Shown: positions 43,831 through 55,496 of the stretch, piece after piece
Position numbering within the stretch: position 1 is the first letter of the stretch
Layout: each line of letters begins with the position of its first letter
Assembly: GCA_039707465.1 (NCBI GenBank)
Contig: CM077645.1
Span: forward strand, 164,387,503-164,451,502
Reading direction: 5' to 3'
Length of the DNA: 64,000 nucleotides
Source of the DNA: Rhabdophis nuchalis
Lineage: Eukaryota > Chordata > Lepidosauria > Squamata > Natricidae
Translations under genes and position numbers: made by a program
Notes under the pieces: generated by a model
What the model was told of the DNA's origin: nothing
Seen by the model: only the letters and a program-made list of their open reading frames with translations
Database searches by the model: none

Positions 43831-44059
43831 CAGTAATCCCTCGTTTTCCGCAGCTTCATTTTCCGCGGCTTCAGTGCTTCGCGGGTTTTCAATAGCAAAA
43901 AAATGCATCGGTAGGAGGCAAGCGCCCCCTAGTGCTTGCTTTAAATGATGTCCACCAACTCAAGTTTCCGGTATAGATATACAGAATCCTACTTCGCGGT
44001 TTTTCAGTTTCCGCGGAAAAGTCCGGTCCCGATTAGCCGCGAAAAACAAGGGATTACTG
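43831..44059. mobile_element. Tigger/pogo-type MITE (229 bp)
   Basis: Ends CAGTAATCCCTCGTTTT and the complement of 'aacaagggattactg' lie between TA at 43829-43830 and 44060-44061. The interior has 'ttccgcgg' and 'cgcggttt' repeats and no ORF. Confidence 0.9.
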
Positions 44060-44061
44060 TA

Positions 44062-44452
44062 CACCTTCCTCTCAAAGTTTTTCTCCCTCACATTCTTAAA
44101 TGTTAACTTTTTTTTTTAAATTAACACTAGACATAGCATAATCTCCTTTTATGATTCATTGACATTCTTTGTCATTTTATGACTCATTGACATTCATTAA
44201 CATTCAATATATTTTTGTTTGGGGCATTTTAAAAAGTATTTAAAAGGCAACAAGGGAAGATCTCTAGTTTCTGTGTAACCTACTCACATAGATATTGATA
44301 TATGTACAGTAAGTACCTATATTTACATCAAAATCTAAATCCAATATATGTTTCTGCTACTATATCTGTAAATAAAAAAAAAGACCAGTGTATATTCCAG
44401 GAGGTGCCACTAATAAAAAAAAAAATCAAGTTATAATTTCACAGTCTTTTCG
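44062..44452. other. no recognisable feature
   Basis: AT-rich unique sequence with A-runs. Confidence 0.4.
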
Positions 44453-44460
44453 GTATAGAC

Positions 44461-44595
44461 CAGGGGTCTGCAAAGTTGGCTCTTTTAAGACTGGTGGACT
44501 TCAACTCCCAGAATTCCCCAGCCAGCTATGCTGGCTGGGGAATTCTGGGAGTTGGAGTCCACCAGTCTTAAAAGAGCCAACTTTGCAGACCCCTG
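44461..44595. mobile_element. hAT-type hairpin MITE, near-perfect 135-bp palindrome
   Basis: Two 66-bp arms differ at one position around the loop 'tat'. The ends are CAGGGGTCTGC and its complement. Exact 8-bp duplications 'gtatagac' flank it (44453-44460 and 44596-44603). The inner core 'aactcccagaattccccag' is shared with the family, while the outer arm differs. Confidence 0.95.
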
Positions 44596-44921
44596 GTATA
44601 GACGTAATCAAGTTTTTATACATATACCAGATATTTAATATAGGAATTTACTAACACTGGTTTGAAAATTGAATAGATTGCAATTGTTGGCACTTAGAAA
44701 GAAAATAAAACTGAGACAAGGAGGAAATATTTATCAAAGCTATTCATCAAGCTGATTATGTGGAACTCTTTTGTTCACAAATACAGAACAATGAGATGAG
44801 TGGGATTGATATAAATTTTTATCTGAAGGTTGAATTACTTAAAACATTAAGAGAACTAAAAAAAAAAACACCCTTTAACTTGTTTAAGCTCCCAATGGCT
44901 TAAATAATGTATAATTATTAT

Positions 44922-44979
44922 GGGTCCTAACAAGGAGAAGGGCGGGGTATAAATTTAATAAAATAAAATAAAATAAAAA
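44922..44979 (+). mobile_element. 58-bp L2 3' tail
   Basis: It matches the last bases of L2 copy A ('gggtcctaacaaggagaagg', then 'gcggggtataaattt') and ends in (AATAA)n. It appears to be an extremely 5'-truncated insertion that keeps only half of the terminal stem. 'aataatgt' occurs on both sides and may be its target duplication. Confidence 0.75.
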
Positions 44980-45420
44980 TAATGTGGATACAGAAGTTTT
45001 CTCTCCTTTCCTCAGAAAGTTAGAACTCAGGGTCACCTATTGAATTAAAGGTTGCATGCCTTAAATGTTTGCTGGGAAGGAACAATAGAATAACTTCATT
45101 TCTCTCTACTCTAGCCTTACTAGTTCCCTCAAAGTACACTATACACTCTCACTATAAATCCAGAATTACAATCTTTTTGTTAATGAGGATTATTGACCAA
45201 AGTGTAACAGAGGGGAATTATTGCCATATTGTGATGGCACCAAATATTTTATGAACTAAGTTCATGCATTGGAGATGATTACAAAAATGTCAGCAAATGT
45301 TTGAATATTCAGTTACAGGACATAGCTTTTTGATGAAATGTACTCATTTGAGTACATTAATTTGAGATAGATGAATTCAGAACATCTGTATGTAAATATC
45401 TAACAGTATCAAAATGATAC
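44980..45420. other. no recognisable feature
   Basis: AT-rich unique sequence. Confidence 0.4.
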
Positions 45421-45428
45421 ATTTTATG

Positions 45429-45630
45429 CAGTGGTGAAATTCAATTTTTTATACTACTGGTTCTGTGGGTGTGGCTTGGTGGATGTGGCAGGGGAAGGAT
45501 GTTGCAAAATCTCCATTCCCACCCCACTCTGGGGCCAGCCAGAGGCGGTATTTGCTGGCTTTCCGAACTACTCAAAATTTCCACTACCGGTTCTTCAGAA
45601 CCTGTCAGAACCTGCTGAATTTCACCCCTG
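45429..45630. mobile_element. hAT-type MITE (202 bp)
   Basis: Ends CAGTGGTGAAATTCA and the complement of 'tgaatttcacccctg' are flanked by exact 8-bp duplications 'attttatg' (45421-45428 and 45631-45638). Confidence 0.94.
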
Positions 45631-45638
45631 ATTTTATG

Positions 45639-46332
45639 ACACAAAAGTAGCTTGATTATGTTCTTATATCCCAAGGTTGCTTCAGACAGATTAAAGAAAC
45701 ATGGAAACAATATATACTATTGCAATAACAGTGCTTTAAAAAAAGCAAAATGTGGTTATTTCACGGTGAAATGCTTAATTTTTACAGCTACTACATTAAA
45801 ATATAGAAGAACCCATAACATGTTTTCTTTTAATTATTAAGCTTCTTTTTAGCCTGAAAACTGGAAAGCATGATTCCTACCTTGTAAAACAAATTGTTCT
45901 GTTCTTAATATCTTTATATGCTTGGTTGCTTAATACGGTTCTTTAAGATTGTTGTCTGTATTCATGCTCGGATTCGCAGACACCAGATCATTTTGCTGCA
46001 TACTTTGCTCATTTTTCTTGTTCTTTGAGCAAGTAGAGAAAAATCTGTAGTGCAATTTAAACAAATAATTGTTTTTAAGGCATAATTGACAGCAAACAAC
46101 GACATTAAGAAAATAGATTGAATAAATTGATTTTCCACTAGATAGCTTTACAACTTTCTACTCTGAATGTAAGCCAATGTCTTTGAACAGGATTAGTAAA
46201 GTGCTTCTTTAGACATCAAGCACAAAGGTTTAAAAATAGGGAGGAACAAGCAGAGTTGTCCATAGTGGGATCAAAATTGTCACAATGGATCATGTGATCC
46301 ACCCCTTTATTTTGTGCTTTGCCTATTGATAT
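45639..46332. other. no recognisable feature
   Basis: AT-rich unique sequence. Confidence 0.4.
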
Positions 46333-46340
46333 TTCTAAAG

Positions 46341-47166
46341 CAGGGCTGTCAAACTCCTAACCCGCAGTCTGGATGCTTCACGCGCTGGCGATGCCTATGC
46401 CCGGTTTAGCAAAGGGGGGGGGAGGGGAATCCTGATTTTTAACAAGTTGGAGGAATGCAATCATGTGTCAGTAAAAGTTTTCCGCTAGGAACAAAGAAAA
46501 CGCCATTTTGCCGCCTCAGCACAGGAAAGGAGAAGAAAGTAAAAGTTTCCCTTTTTTAACGAGATTCAGATACAATGTTGCTAGCTGTAAATTCACTAGT
46601 TGAAGCAGTTTCTTTTAGATGGTTATGAACGGATGGTATTAATCCTCAGTCTCCTACGTCTGGAGAGCATTTTAAGCAGCCGCTTTTTACAAGGGGGGGG
46701 GGTTCTACAGTTAAACTCCCCCCTTTATTTTTCTTTCTGTAGAAAATTGAATGAAAATAAGTTCAAAACTCACAATCCACATTTGTTTTGAAAGGAAGTC
46801 CCTGGCGTACTCCTCCAAGTCTGGCATTTCAGCCCAACTCCTTTATTTCTGCGTTTTCCCAGCTGGCGTTAGCGAGGAGGATCCTCCCCCCCCCCCCCGC
46901 TTTCAGCTCTTCGGCTCCTAGAGCAAAGTGGGAAAAGGCACCCCGCCAATCGCCATCGATACGGGGGCCCCCACAGCCGCTCGTACAGCAGAGAGTTAGC
47001 ACAAACTCTCTGAGCCCCCCGGGGGAGGGGGGCTAGCCAAAGAAGCAAGCGGCCGGCGCACCCGAAAATGCGTCTGTCACCGTCGGAAGCTGGAAGTCAA
47101 GTCGGGGGGGGGGAGTCCTGATATGTCACGTGACACTGCCGTGAAGACATGAGTTTGACACCCCTG
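46341..47166. mobile_element. hAT-type nonautonomous element, long form (826 bp)
   Basis: Ends CAGGGCTGTCAAACTC and the complement of 'gagtttgacacccctg' are flanked by exact 8-bp duplications 'ttctaaag' (46333-46340 and 47167-47174). The right interior (about 46,780-47,120) is GC- and CpG-rich, unlike the surroundings. There is no transposase frame. A 136-bp relative with the same ends lies at 57804. The long interior may be captured sequence. Confidence 0.93.
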
Positions 47167-47174
47167 TTCTAAAG

Positions 47175-47528
47175 GAACCGAGACTGAACAACCTAGCTTT
47201 TCCATGCTATTCTGTGTTGTATCTACCAGACCCCTTATGCTTTATCCTGGACATTTAAAGAAAGTATCTGCTTGGTTTAATTTGACTGAAAATACAGGTC
47301 TCCATACACACAGGCTCCACTGGATAAGAATACAGCTTATTCTTCACTCACCTTATTGAAGATAGGGTGAACAAAAGAGTTAGCAGGGAAAAGTAATGTG
47401 AGCAATCAACCCACAATCTCATTTTTATGGCATGTTGAAATTCACCAGGAAGGTGTGAGAGAAATCTGGCAATAAAACATCAATGTGAAGCAAGTTCATT
47501 TGGCAAGATTATTTGGATAGAGGTATTT

Positions 47529-47531
<3 letters not shown>
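47175..47531. other. no recognisable feature
   Basis: Unique sequence up to the AC repeat. Confidence 0.4.

Positions 47532-47566
<35 letters not shown>
47532..47566. repeat. (AC)n microsatellite
   Basis: About 17 AC units. Confidence 0.95.
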
Positions 47567-47568
<2 letters not shown>

Positions 47569-47610
47569 TGATTCACAATTTGCTGAACAGGTAATTCAAT
47601 GCCATTTAAG

Positions 47611-47937
47611 CAGTGGTGGGATCCTGACAGTTTAACAACCAGTTGGGAGATTGTGTGCTTCCCCCATCACCACTACACACATACGCTCTGTGCATTTTTG
47701 TGCTTGTGTGCAGCTTTAACAAAACTTACCTTCCACATTACTTCCAGGGAGTAACACAGCTGAGGGATGGCAATCTGCTCTTCTGCACAAATCCATTGAT
47801 AGGATATAGGTAAGTAAAGTGCAGGGGCAGGTGGGTAGGCCCACCTGATTGCCAGAGCAAACCAGTTCGCTCCCCAGATGATCATTGGAGCTATTGATTT
47901 TCCCGAGCCAGTCTGAACTGGCTGAATCCCACCCCTG
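47611..47937. mobile_element. hAT-type MITE (327 bp)
   Basis: Ends CAGTGGTGGGATCC and the complement of 'gaatcccacccctg' are flanked by 8-bp duplications 'catttaag'/'cgtttaag' (7 of 8). Subterminal 'agtttaacaaccagtt' marks the family, which recurs at 49740. Confidence 0.92.
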
Positions 47938-47945
47938 CGTTTAAG

Positions 47946-49739
47946 GTATATAGGGATGTTTTAATAAAATATATATATTTAGCTGAAGAAGCAGGCAGGT
48001 AGCTCATTTCTGGAGGAGATGTGCAAAGATTATATTATTATATTACTATTCAAAGTAACTTACAATGATTTCATTTTCTTAAGCATCTTTACTGATCTCA
48101 TATTATCCTGGTCTTAACTGAGACTATCTGCTAAATTTCTATTCTTATGAATGTAATCTAGAGTACACCGTTTCAATTCATAACCTTAAATGTATAAAAC
48201 TCAAGTTTCACCTGGCGAATGTTTTTCTGTTGTAAGGCTATACTGCCATCTGATGGATAAACACAAAACTGCACCAAAAAGAATTAATGCCAAGAATTAA
48301 TCCCAAATGCCCATATTTACGATGCAGAATTGATTAGCCTGCTGAATACAATGAATTCAGTATAAGTATACAAGTATACATGAATGTGATAAGTCTACAA
48401 GTATGCTTGAATGTTCCATACAAAATATATAAGTGCATTCTTTTAAAACAAAGAACAGGAGGCTTTGATACTGGGTATCTGCTTACAATGAAGATAATGA
48501 AGAGATTATCATACATGTTGAAAAGAGAAGATTTTTTAAAAATAGCCCCATTTTTGCATGTTTAAAATAAGGGGATACCTGTAGCTTGCAGATAGACTCA
48601 TATTCAGTCCTTATGACTGTCTGGGTAACTGAATTATCTGATTCACAAAATTGTCATAGTCCTTTCAGCCCAGCTTTTTCAGTTCAGAAAAGTTATTAGG
48701 GGCACAACTGTAGGAGATGACCAAGGTGAGCCCAAGGGAGGGGCCCAATGTGTCATCAGTCATTAGTCCCTTGGCGGTCCCAAGAGATCTAAGTTCAGCC
48801 CACCTTGAATTCCTTCTACCTTTAACCACTGCCTGTTATTAGTTCAGATTATTGTAGAGAGTTTAAGATTGCAATAACTCTTTATTCCCATTTGAACTGC
48901 ATGGATCTCCCAATTTCCCTGGCACTTGACAGCTAAAGGGGATCAGTGGATTCCTAAACAGTAGCATCAGAATGGATGAACCAATCTCTTTCTCTGATTA
49001 GCAATCTTAATTTTTTTTTCCTTGCAAAAGCAATTAATCTCAGGATGTTTTAGAACTCCTTTTAGTTTTGAGGTTAGTTTATTATTGCTAATTGGCAGAA
49101 GTGGATAACGTTTTGTTCTATATATTCTTTCTCTTTTTGCCACGGTGAAAAAAAGCCCTACTGGCAGAAGCTCTCATAGAGTTTAATTGAAATGTGGGAC
49201 CTCAGAGAACTGCAGATGGCAGGAGAGATGACCGTGTAATAAAACAGAGAGAGAAATTATGCACATCTCATAACAGGTCAGTCTAAGAACACTGTATTTC
49301 ATGCGAGAGAATTATTCCCAATTTTTCTCTCCTTTGAAGAAACCAATAAAATTGATTTTCTTTCCCATTAGACAGAAGAAAGGTGAGAGGAAAATATAGA
49401 ACTAATGTCCAGGCCATCTTTATGAGGAGCATTTGGATGCATTGGGCAGTCTGGATGCACAGCTGATTGGCACTTCAATGTTGTCCCCAGATGGCAGACA
49501 GTCTAGCACGGACAGCCTGTCTGGCTGAAGGGGAAGACCTTTGGAAGTCAGGAAAAAAATAACAACAACTGATTGGCTCCTGCTGGAAGTTCTCGCAGTA
49601 ACTTCCTGTCGATTCCTTCTCCACTTGGCTTTCCCTTAATTAAAAGCTGATAAGAAGATCCATGCAGAGAAAGGCTGATGAGAAGATCTATGGAGGAGAA
49701 GTAGTAGTAAGAGAGAGAAAAAGTGAAAGAACACAAAGG
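47946..49739. other. no recognisable feature
   Basis: AT-rich unique sequence. Nothing structural found. Confidence 0.4.
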
Positions 49740-49912
49740 CAGTGGTGGGATCTTTCTAGTTTAACAACCAGTTCGGTGATCACGTGATTTGCGGTGCGAT
49801 TTGCGTGCATGCTAGGCACGCATGCACAGTTAAAGAAGTTTTCACTTCTGGGTTTCTTCAGAGGATTAACACAACTGATTTGCACAGCAATCCACTCAAC
49901 CGGCTCCAATAG
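49740..49912. mobile_element. hAT-type MITE, right end missing
   Basis: The left end CAGTGGTGGGATC and subterminal 'agtttaacaaccagtt' match 47611. The interior has 'gcgtgcatgctaggcacgca', a short palindrome. No matching right end is found before the similarity stops near 49,912. Confidence 0.75.
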
Positions 49913-50614
49913 GTAGTATTGCAACTTTTATTTGTTTTGCTTCTTTTGCTTTCAGATGTAAATACATAATACAAATATTATTTCCTATATTATTGATTTC
50001 CTATACTATTCTATATCCTATAGGATATAAGACAGATAGGATACATTATGCTCTACTACTATACTATTATTTCCTATATTATGATTTCTATTAAATAATT
50101 CTAGGTGCTGGTTTCTACATTTAGACAAACAAGGAATTGAAGGCATAGCATTGATTAACTTCTTCGCTTCTGCAAAATTGTACAATGATAATATTAGTCC
50201 AGAAGTTCAGATTTATGGACTTGAATCAATATGGTAATATTTGTCCAAGGGTCAAATTCTGCTGTGCCCCTATAATTTAGCCTGAATCCCTGGAAAGAAG
50301 ATGCTTAGGATTCCATATGTTTTGCAAGTTTGGCCTGTTAAAAGGAAGCTGATCTCTTCAGCTCCTGAGCCTCCACTGCTAACAGTGCCATTGAACAGGA
50401 ATCTGGGGCTTCATCAACCTCAATCAGCATAAACTCTTCTGATGTTAATATGAAAGCCATTTCCCTGAGTTAGCACTTTTTTTAATGGAGTGAATTTCTC
50501 CATTGCAAATGGCAATGGCCTCTAGGATCAGCTTAGCAGGATGTGGTTTTCTAATTATAAATATCTAGTTTCCATCCCGAAAGTTGCCTTTCTTAATAAA
50601 TGCAAACTGGGATA
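49913..50614. other. no recognisable feature
   Basis: Short tandem echoes of 'tttcctatattatt' at 49,980-50,090; otherwise unique. Confidence 0.4.
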
Positions 50615-50622
50615 GATTAGAG

Positions 50623-50757
50623 CAGGGGTCTCCAACCTTTGCAACTTTAAGTCTGAAGGACTTCAGCTTCTAGAATTCTCCAGCCAGCTTTGCTGGCTGG
50701 AGAATTCTGGGAGCTGAAGCCCTTCAGACTTAAAGTTGCAAAGGTTGGAGACCCCTG
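50623..50757. mobile_element. hAT-type hairpin MITE (135 bp)
   Basis: The arms are complementary except for a few bases. The ends are CAGGGGTCTCCAACC and its complement. Flanking 8-mers 'gattagag'/'aactagag' match at 6 of 8. Same family and outer arm as 13991 and 32093. Confidence 0.9.
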
Positions 50758-50765
50758 AACTAGAG

Positions 50766-52169
50766 AACTACCTGTCACAATTCACTTGGGCTTATCCAGA
50801 AGTTGGTTTTATATCAGCAGGCAACTTTAATGGCAGACCAGGCACCAATGATAATGCACTCCCTTTTCTTAGTTTAATAGTGGTATTTCTGCACCAAGAG
50901 GTCATTCCAAAGCCCAACAATGTCACTCCACTTTCAGGGGCATTAATTTAGCAGAATGGTGCCTATAATGCATTGCCAGAAGATTCAGGCTTTGCATCCC
51001 AGATGGGGACTGGATGGTGATCTTCCTGTTAGCTGGAATTTCCCCCCCCCCCCATTATTTATGATGTTGTTATAACTATGACTAGAGTGGAAAGTGGGGG
51101 GGAAAATATCAGAAAGAAGACGATTATCCATTTCTGCAATACCGCCAAGAAAACTGTATGATTGCATGAAGTCCAGCATCAGGTTCAGCTTTCTAGCATG
51201 TTACTTTGTACTATGCATAGGTAGTCTGAAGTAAATCTCACTGAATTCAGGTGGAATTACTCCCAGCTCAGGTAATTGTGTATGAGGTAGAATAGGGAAC
51301 AAGGGCTATGTACAAGGGTCAAGAAAATAGCATATTTGATGGGATTAAGGATGTCCCAACTCTACTGGCCTTTTGTAAGACCTAAAGACCTGTCTCTATA
51401 TGTAAAGGCTTCTGTCTCTGAATGTGGGAAAGAACCTGTCTCCAGACTGTATTAGTGATGTTGATATTTTTCCCTCTCAGCTTCTATGCCCTTTAATTTT
51501 TGTATGAATGGTATGCTGCAATTGTGTTTTACTTGCTATTGTTCACTGCCTGGAATGACTTGTTTAGATGGGCAGCTACAGAAATTGACTAATAAAATAA
51601 CAAATAAGATGTCACATAAAAGCTTATGTCCTAGAATATCACTGGACCATTTTTTTAAAGCAGGAGACTAGTGGTATAGGTAGTAGTATGATCATGAAAT
51701 TGCTCTCATATCTTGTAGCAAAATAAACAGATTTCTCAGGCAGGGTAAAAAATTCAGGAATGGACTGTTTTCTTAAAACAGATTCCTAGCTTCCTCTTTG
51801 AGTCTGCCTCTGATAGCTGCTCAACATTCTTTTAAAGCACATGAACCCAAAAAATGAATCACTCCTGAGACTTTCTGAAAGAATTAGTTCAACGATGCAG
51901 AAAATATTTAATCAATATCTTCAAGTGTCATAAGTAGAGCTATGGGCAACATAGTTAGATTTTGCATACCTTAAATCAATGGAATTAATGAAATGGTGTA
52001 TTGATTCCAAAAGAGAAGGTGATGGGATAAATTATAACTTCGAACTGCTAAATATTCATAGATGGACAATGATGTGTTTTATTCTAACTTTCAGATTATT
52101 TGATACTTTAATTCTCCAATTTCCCCCATACAAGCTTTGAATTGTGGGACATCATCAGATCTGGTAAAA
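50766..52169. other. unique sequence with one old LINE-like tail
   Basis: 51,515-51,605 ('ttcactgcctggaatgactt', then 'gatgggcagctacagaaatt' and an AATAAAATAA tail) resembles an old plus-strand LINE or SINE 3' end. A C13 run lies near 51,045. Nothing else is recognised. Confidence 0.4.
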
Positions 52170-52177
52170 GCCTACAG

Positions 52178-52312
52178 CAGGGATGTCCAAACTTGGGAAC
52201 TTTAAGACTTGTGGACTTCAACTCCCAGAATTTCCCAGCCAGCTATGCTGGCTGGGGAATTCTGGGAGTTGAAGTCCACAAGTCTAAAAGTTCTCAAGTT
52301 TGGACATCCCTG
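52178..52312. mobile_element. hAT-type hairpin MITE (135 bp)
   Basis: Complementary arms end CAGGGATGTCC and its complement. The 8-bp duplications 'gcctacag'/'acctacag' match at 7 of 8. It has the same core as 44461 ('caactcccagaatt') but another outer arm, a distinct subfamily. Confidence 0.92.
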
Positions 52313-52320
52313 ACCTACAG

Positions 52321-53512
52321 CATTTAAAAATTGCCAACATGTTTCACTTTAGGCACTGGGAATTACCAAGGATACATGTCAGAGTGGGGGGAGGGAAGTT
52401 CAATGAGGCATTAATGAGTTCAAGACTTAGTGATATTTTGGAGGTTTCCCATAAAACTATTGTCTGACTACAGCAGTAACTATTAAAAATATGTCTCCTT
52501 GTGGGATGACAAGACTGAATGTTACAAAGACTTAGGTCTAGGTACCAAGGGATGGGGCAGACACACTATTCATGCTCACTTGATGAAAGGAACCGAAAAA
52601 GACAGCCCTGTTGTGCATTGAAATATCACTGCAGACATTTCTACTTTCCTTTTTTTCTCCCACAACTTTAAAACCATCCATCATCTTTGTCTGCTCTTTG
52701 GCTAAATCTGCCATACTCCCTGTTTTTCGTGTTACTGCCTTCCATATCCTTCCCCCTGTGCTTTCCTCAGTGGTACTTGAGCTCAGCCTTGTGTCATCCT
52801 TTGTCAAGTGAGATGCTTTGTCTGGTTCATGATATGATATATTTATCAAAAAACGCTATTGGATCATCTGGCAAGCGCAATGAATTTTGCCAATCTCCTA
52901 GACCCAGCAAATAAATCAGATGAACTGGAGCTGTAATTGCAGGCAGGGGCCAAAGATAAATGCCTTTTCTGTCAACTGCCACGAACCAGGCTGAATTGCG
53001 ACCCTGCTTTTACCTCATACTATCTTTACAGCTCAGCTTGAACTAAGAATATCAGGAAAATAAATGTTTGAATATTCCTGTTCCAAAGTGAACAGTTGTT
53101 CCTCTTTCAAATCTTAAAAACGTTAATTAGCACACTGTGAAATTTCATCTTTTCCAATGAGAATAAGTCCAAACTTTCTTAATCTTTCCACATGATTTCA
53201 ATCTTTGAAGCTTTTCTTCCCTCCGATTGTGCTTTGCTGCATTAATGATAGAGTAAAACATGAATAAACATTAAAATGCTTGGATCTTAGGACTTCACCT
53301 CGTTAATTTTGATATCCTATAGACTATACATATTTGCTACCCTGAATTCCTAATATTTCTGAATACAGATACCATCTGAAAAAAATAATAATTGAAAGAT
53401 GGCAAGATTGATTTTGTTCTTGGCATCAGTACAGGTTTTCAAAAGTTCCCATTACATTGGGCAGAAATTTCTGACAAAAGTTCCTGACTAATACTGTCCT
53501 TTTGAATTTAAG
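52321..53512. other. no recognisable feature
   Basis: Unique sequence. The ORFs of 66-103 residues near 52.6-52.9 kb lie opposite one another and show no motif. Confidence 0.4.
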
Positions 53513-53525
53513 TAACAAATGAAAA

Positions 53526-53874
53526 AGGAATGCAGTGGCTCAGTGGCTAAGAAGCTGAGCTTGTTGATCAGAAAGGTTGGCAGTTTGAATCCCTACTAGC
53601 ACTGTGCAAAAGAGTGAGTGCCTGTTACTTGTCCCAGCTTCTGCCAATCTAGCAGTTCGAAAGCATGTAAAAATGCAAAAAAAATAGGAACCAACTTTGG
53701 TGGGAAGGTAACAGCATTCCATGCACCTTCGGCATTTCGTCATGCTGGCCACATAACCCCGGAGACATCTTCGGACAGCGCTGGCTCTTTGGCTTTGAAA
53801 CGGAGATGAGCACCCTGCCCTAGAGTTGGGAAGGACTAGCACTTATGTGAAAGGGGAACATTTACATTAACCTT
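53526..53874 (+). mobile_element. Sauria/Squam-type SINE with exact target duplication
   Basis: A Pol III A box lies at 53536-53550 (tggctcagtggctaa) and a B box at 53579-53593 (ggcagtttgaatccc). The body includes 'tcccagcttctgccaatcta' and 'ccggagacatcttcggacag'. The end 'ttgggaaggactagcactta' plus a (TTTACA)-like tail resembles Bov-B LINE 3' ends, which fits the known pairing of Sauria SINEs with Bov-B. The 13-bp duplication 'taacaaatgaaaa' flanks it (53513-53525 and 53875-53887). Confidence 0.88.
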
Positions 53875-53887
53875 TAACAAATGAAAA

Positions 53888-54189
53888 GCCAGGAAGCTCC
53901 TCAGTTTTTTATGACTAAATGAATATAAGAACATTTCTATCTCATCTATCAATTAAAAAAAAACCCCATGTTTTCTGTTATACAACCAAATGAGAGCTGA
54001 TAAATAAATAAAAAATCTCCACCTGGCATAACCTTATATCCTATCAGCTCCGTATTATCTGTATTTGTTTGTGCTCCAGGATTTTACAGTGGAGACTTTC
54101 CCAGTTCTAGACCTGGATGTGAATTTTATCAGTAAGAAACTATTTCAAAGCTGTAAAAACAAATAGAAAAGGCTGATGAAGATATATCT
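53888..54189. other. no recognisable feature
   Basis: Unique sequence. Confidence 0.4.
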
Positions 54190-54430
54190 CTTCTCATATC
54201 AATCATCTTGGCCTAATCTCTGTTCCTCGTCCCAGCCTGTAGCTTAAATTGTTTTAATTAGGTTTTAATTGGGATTTAGTTTTAATGTTTCTATAAATTT
54301 TTAGTACAGGGTTATTCGTTTAATTTGGTTTTAAATTATGTATTTATTGTAATGTTTTATATGTTCTTAAGTTTCCTGTACACCGCCCCGAGTCTCTTCG
54401 GGGAGAGGGGGCGGTTTAGAAAATTGAATA

Positions 54431-54529
<99 letters not shown>

Positions 54530-54530
54530 C
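54190..54530 (+). mobile_element. L2-clade LINE, 3' UTR with (AAT)n tail
   Basis: 3' UTR only, closest in wording to copy C ('tttttagtacagggttatt'). The terminal stem is at 54375-54415 and the (AAT)n tail of ~100 bp at 54431-54529. The poly-Leu frame on the minus strand is an artefact of the repeat. Confidence 0.85.
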
Positions 54531-55490
54531 TTGTGTACCCTGTCAACCCCATGCAGCTGATAAGACAGAGAAAGCAGGCACATGTTCTTCAGGAAAGCAT
54601 TCTAATGTTATTTTGGGGTCCTGCAGAATCTTGAAAAGTATAATGCTAGTCTCTGCCTTAGTTAATTAAGAGAAAATTAGTTGCACTACAGGAAAAGTAC
54701 AATATGTGTACAAGAGGAAGGACAACACAATAAACAAATGGAATTGACACGAAGTCCATCTATCAACCCCCAAACACTTATATTTATATAGGTATTTTAC
54801 CCTGTGCATAACAGCATTTCTGTTTCCATATTTCAGTACATTTAAGGATGCTTGTAACACGAATGCCAGAATATTTAAAAGTTTAATTGCATCTACAAAC
54901 CATGTATCCCAGGTACCTCCTTCCCAAGCATCCAAAGACTGTGAATCTTGAGACAAACAAAAATTGTTCTTTCCCCCTTAAGCCAAACAGTTTTGTCTAT
55001 GTGACCAGAATGCAGCAAAGATAACCCTTAGTAGGGTTGAATTCTGAAAAGTCAAACAATTGGCATACATTTTAGCAAAAGACAAAGTGGTTTTTTAACT
55101 CCATTTTTTTTAAAAAAATGACGAAAGCTTCGCTTTTGTAATTGAGCATATAAGATAAATTAGCATTCAGCCAGATGTTTAACCATTAAAAATGTAGATC
55201 AATGCAAAATTAACTTCAAAAAGGGATGTTAAAAACAGAGACATGCCTAAAAGAGCAAACGACTGAAAAAGATGGAAACCAGATTTTCTCACTGCACTTA
55301 CTGAGAATTGGAATCCACTGGATTCTCTTCCCATTCAAGCACACAGTAGTTTGTCAGAGGGTCATTGTTGGCTATTCCAAGTTACTCCTATTCAAAACCT
55401 GGGAAGCATGCTGCCAAAGAGCCAGCTTTAACAGCAAAGTCATCTGTTTTTTGGTGAGAGAGAAAAAATCAAGCCATCACTCACCGTGCC
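54531..55490. other. no recognisable feature
   Basis: AT-rich unique sequence. The frame at 55226-55681 overlaps the antisense of the R4-like fragment and is not a gene. Confidence 0.4.
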
Positions 55491-55496
55491 ATTTTC

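Noticed and set aside
53526..53874. tRNA-like sequence as a tRNA gene
   Set aside because: Same reason: Pol III boxes belong to a SINE with a 13-bp target duplication and a Bov-B-like tail.
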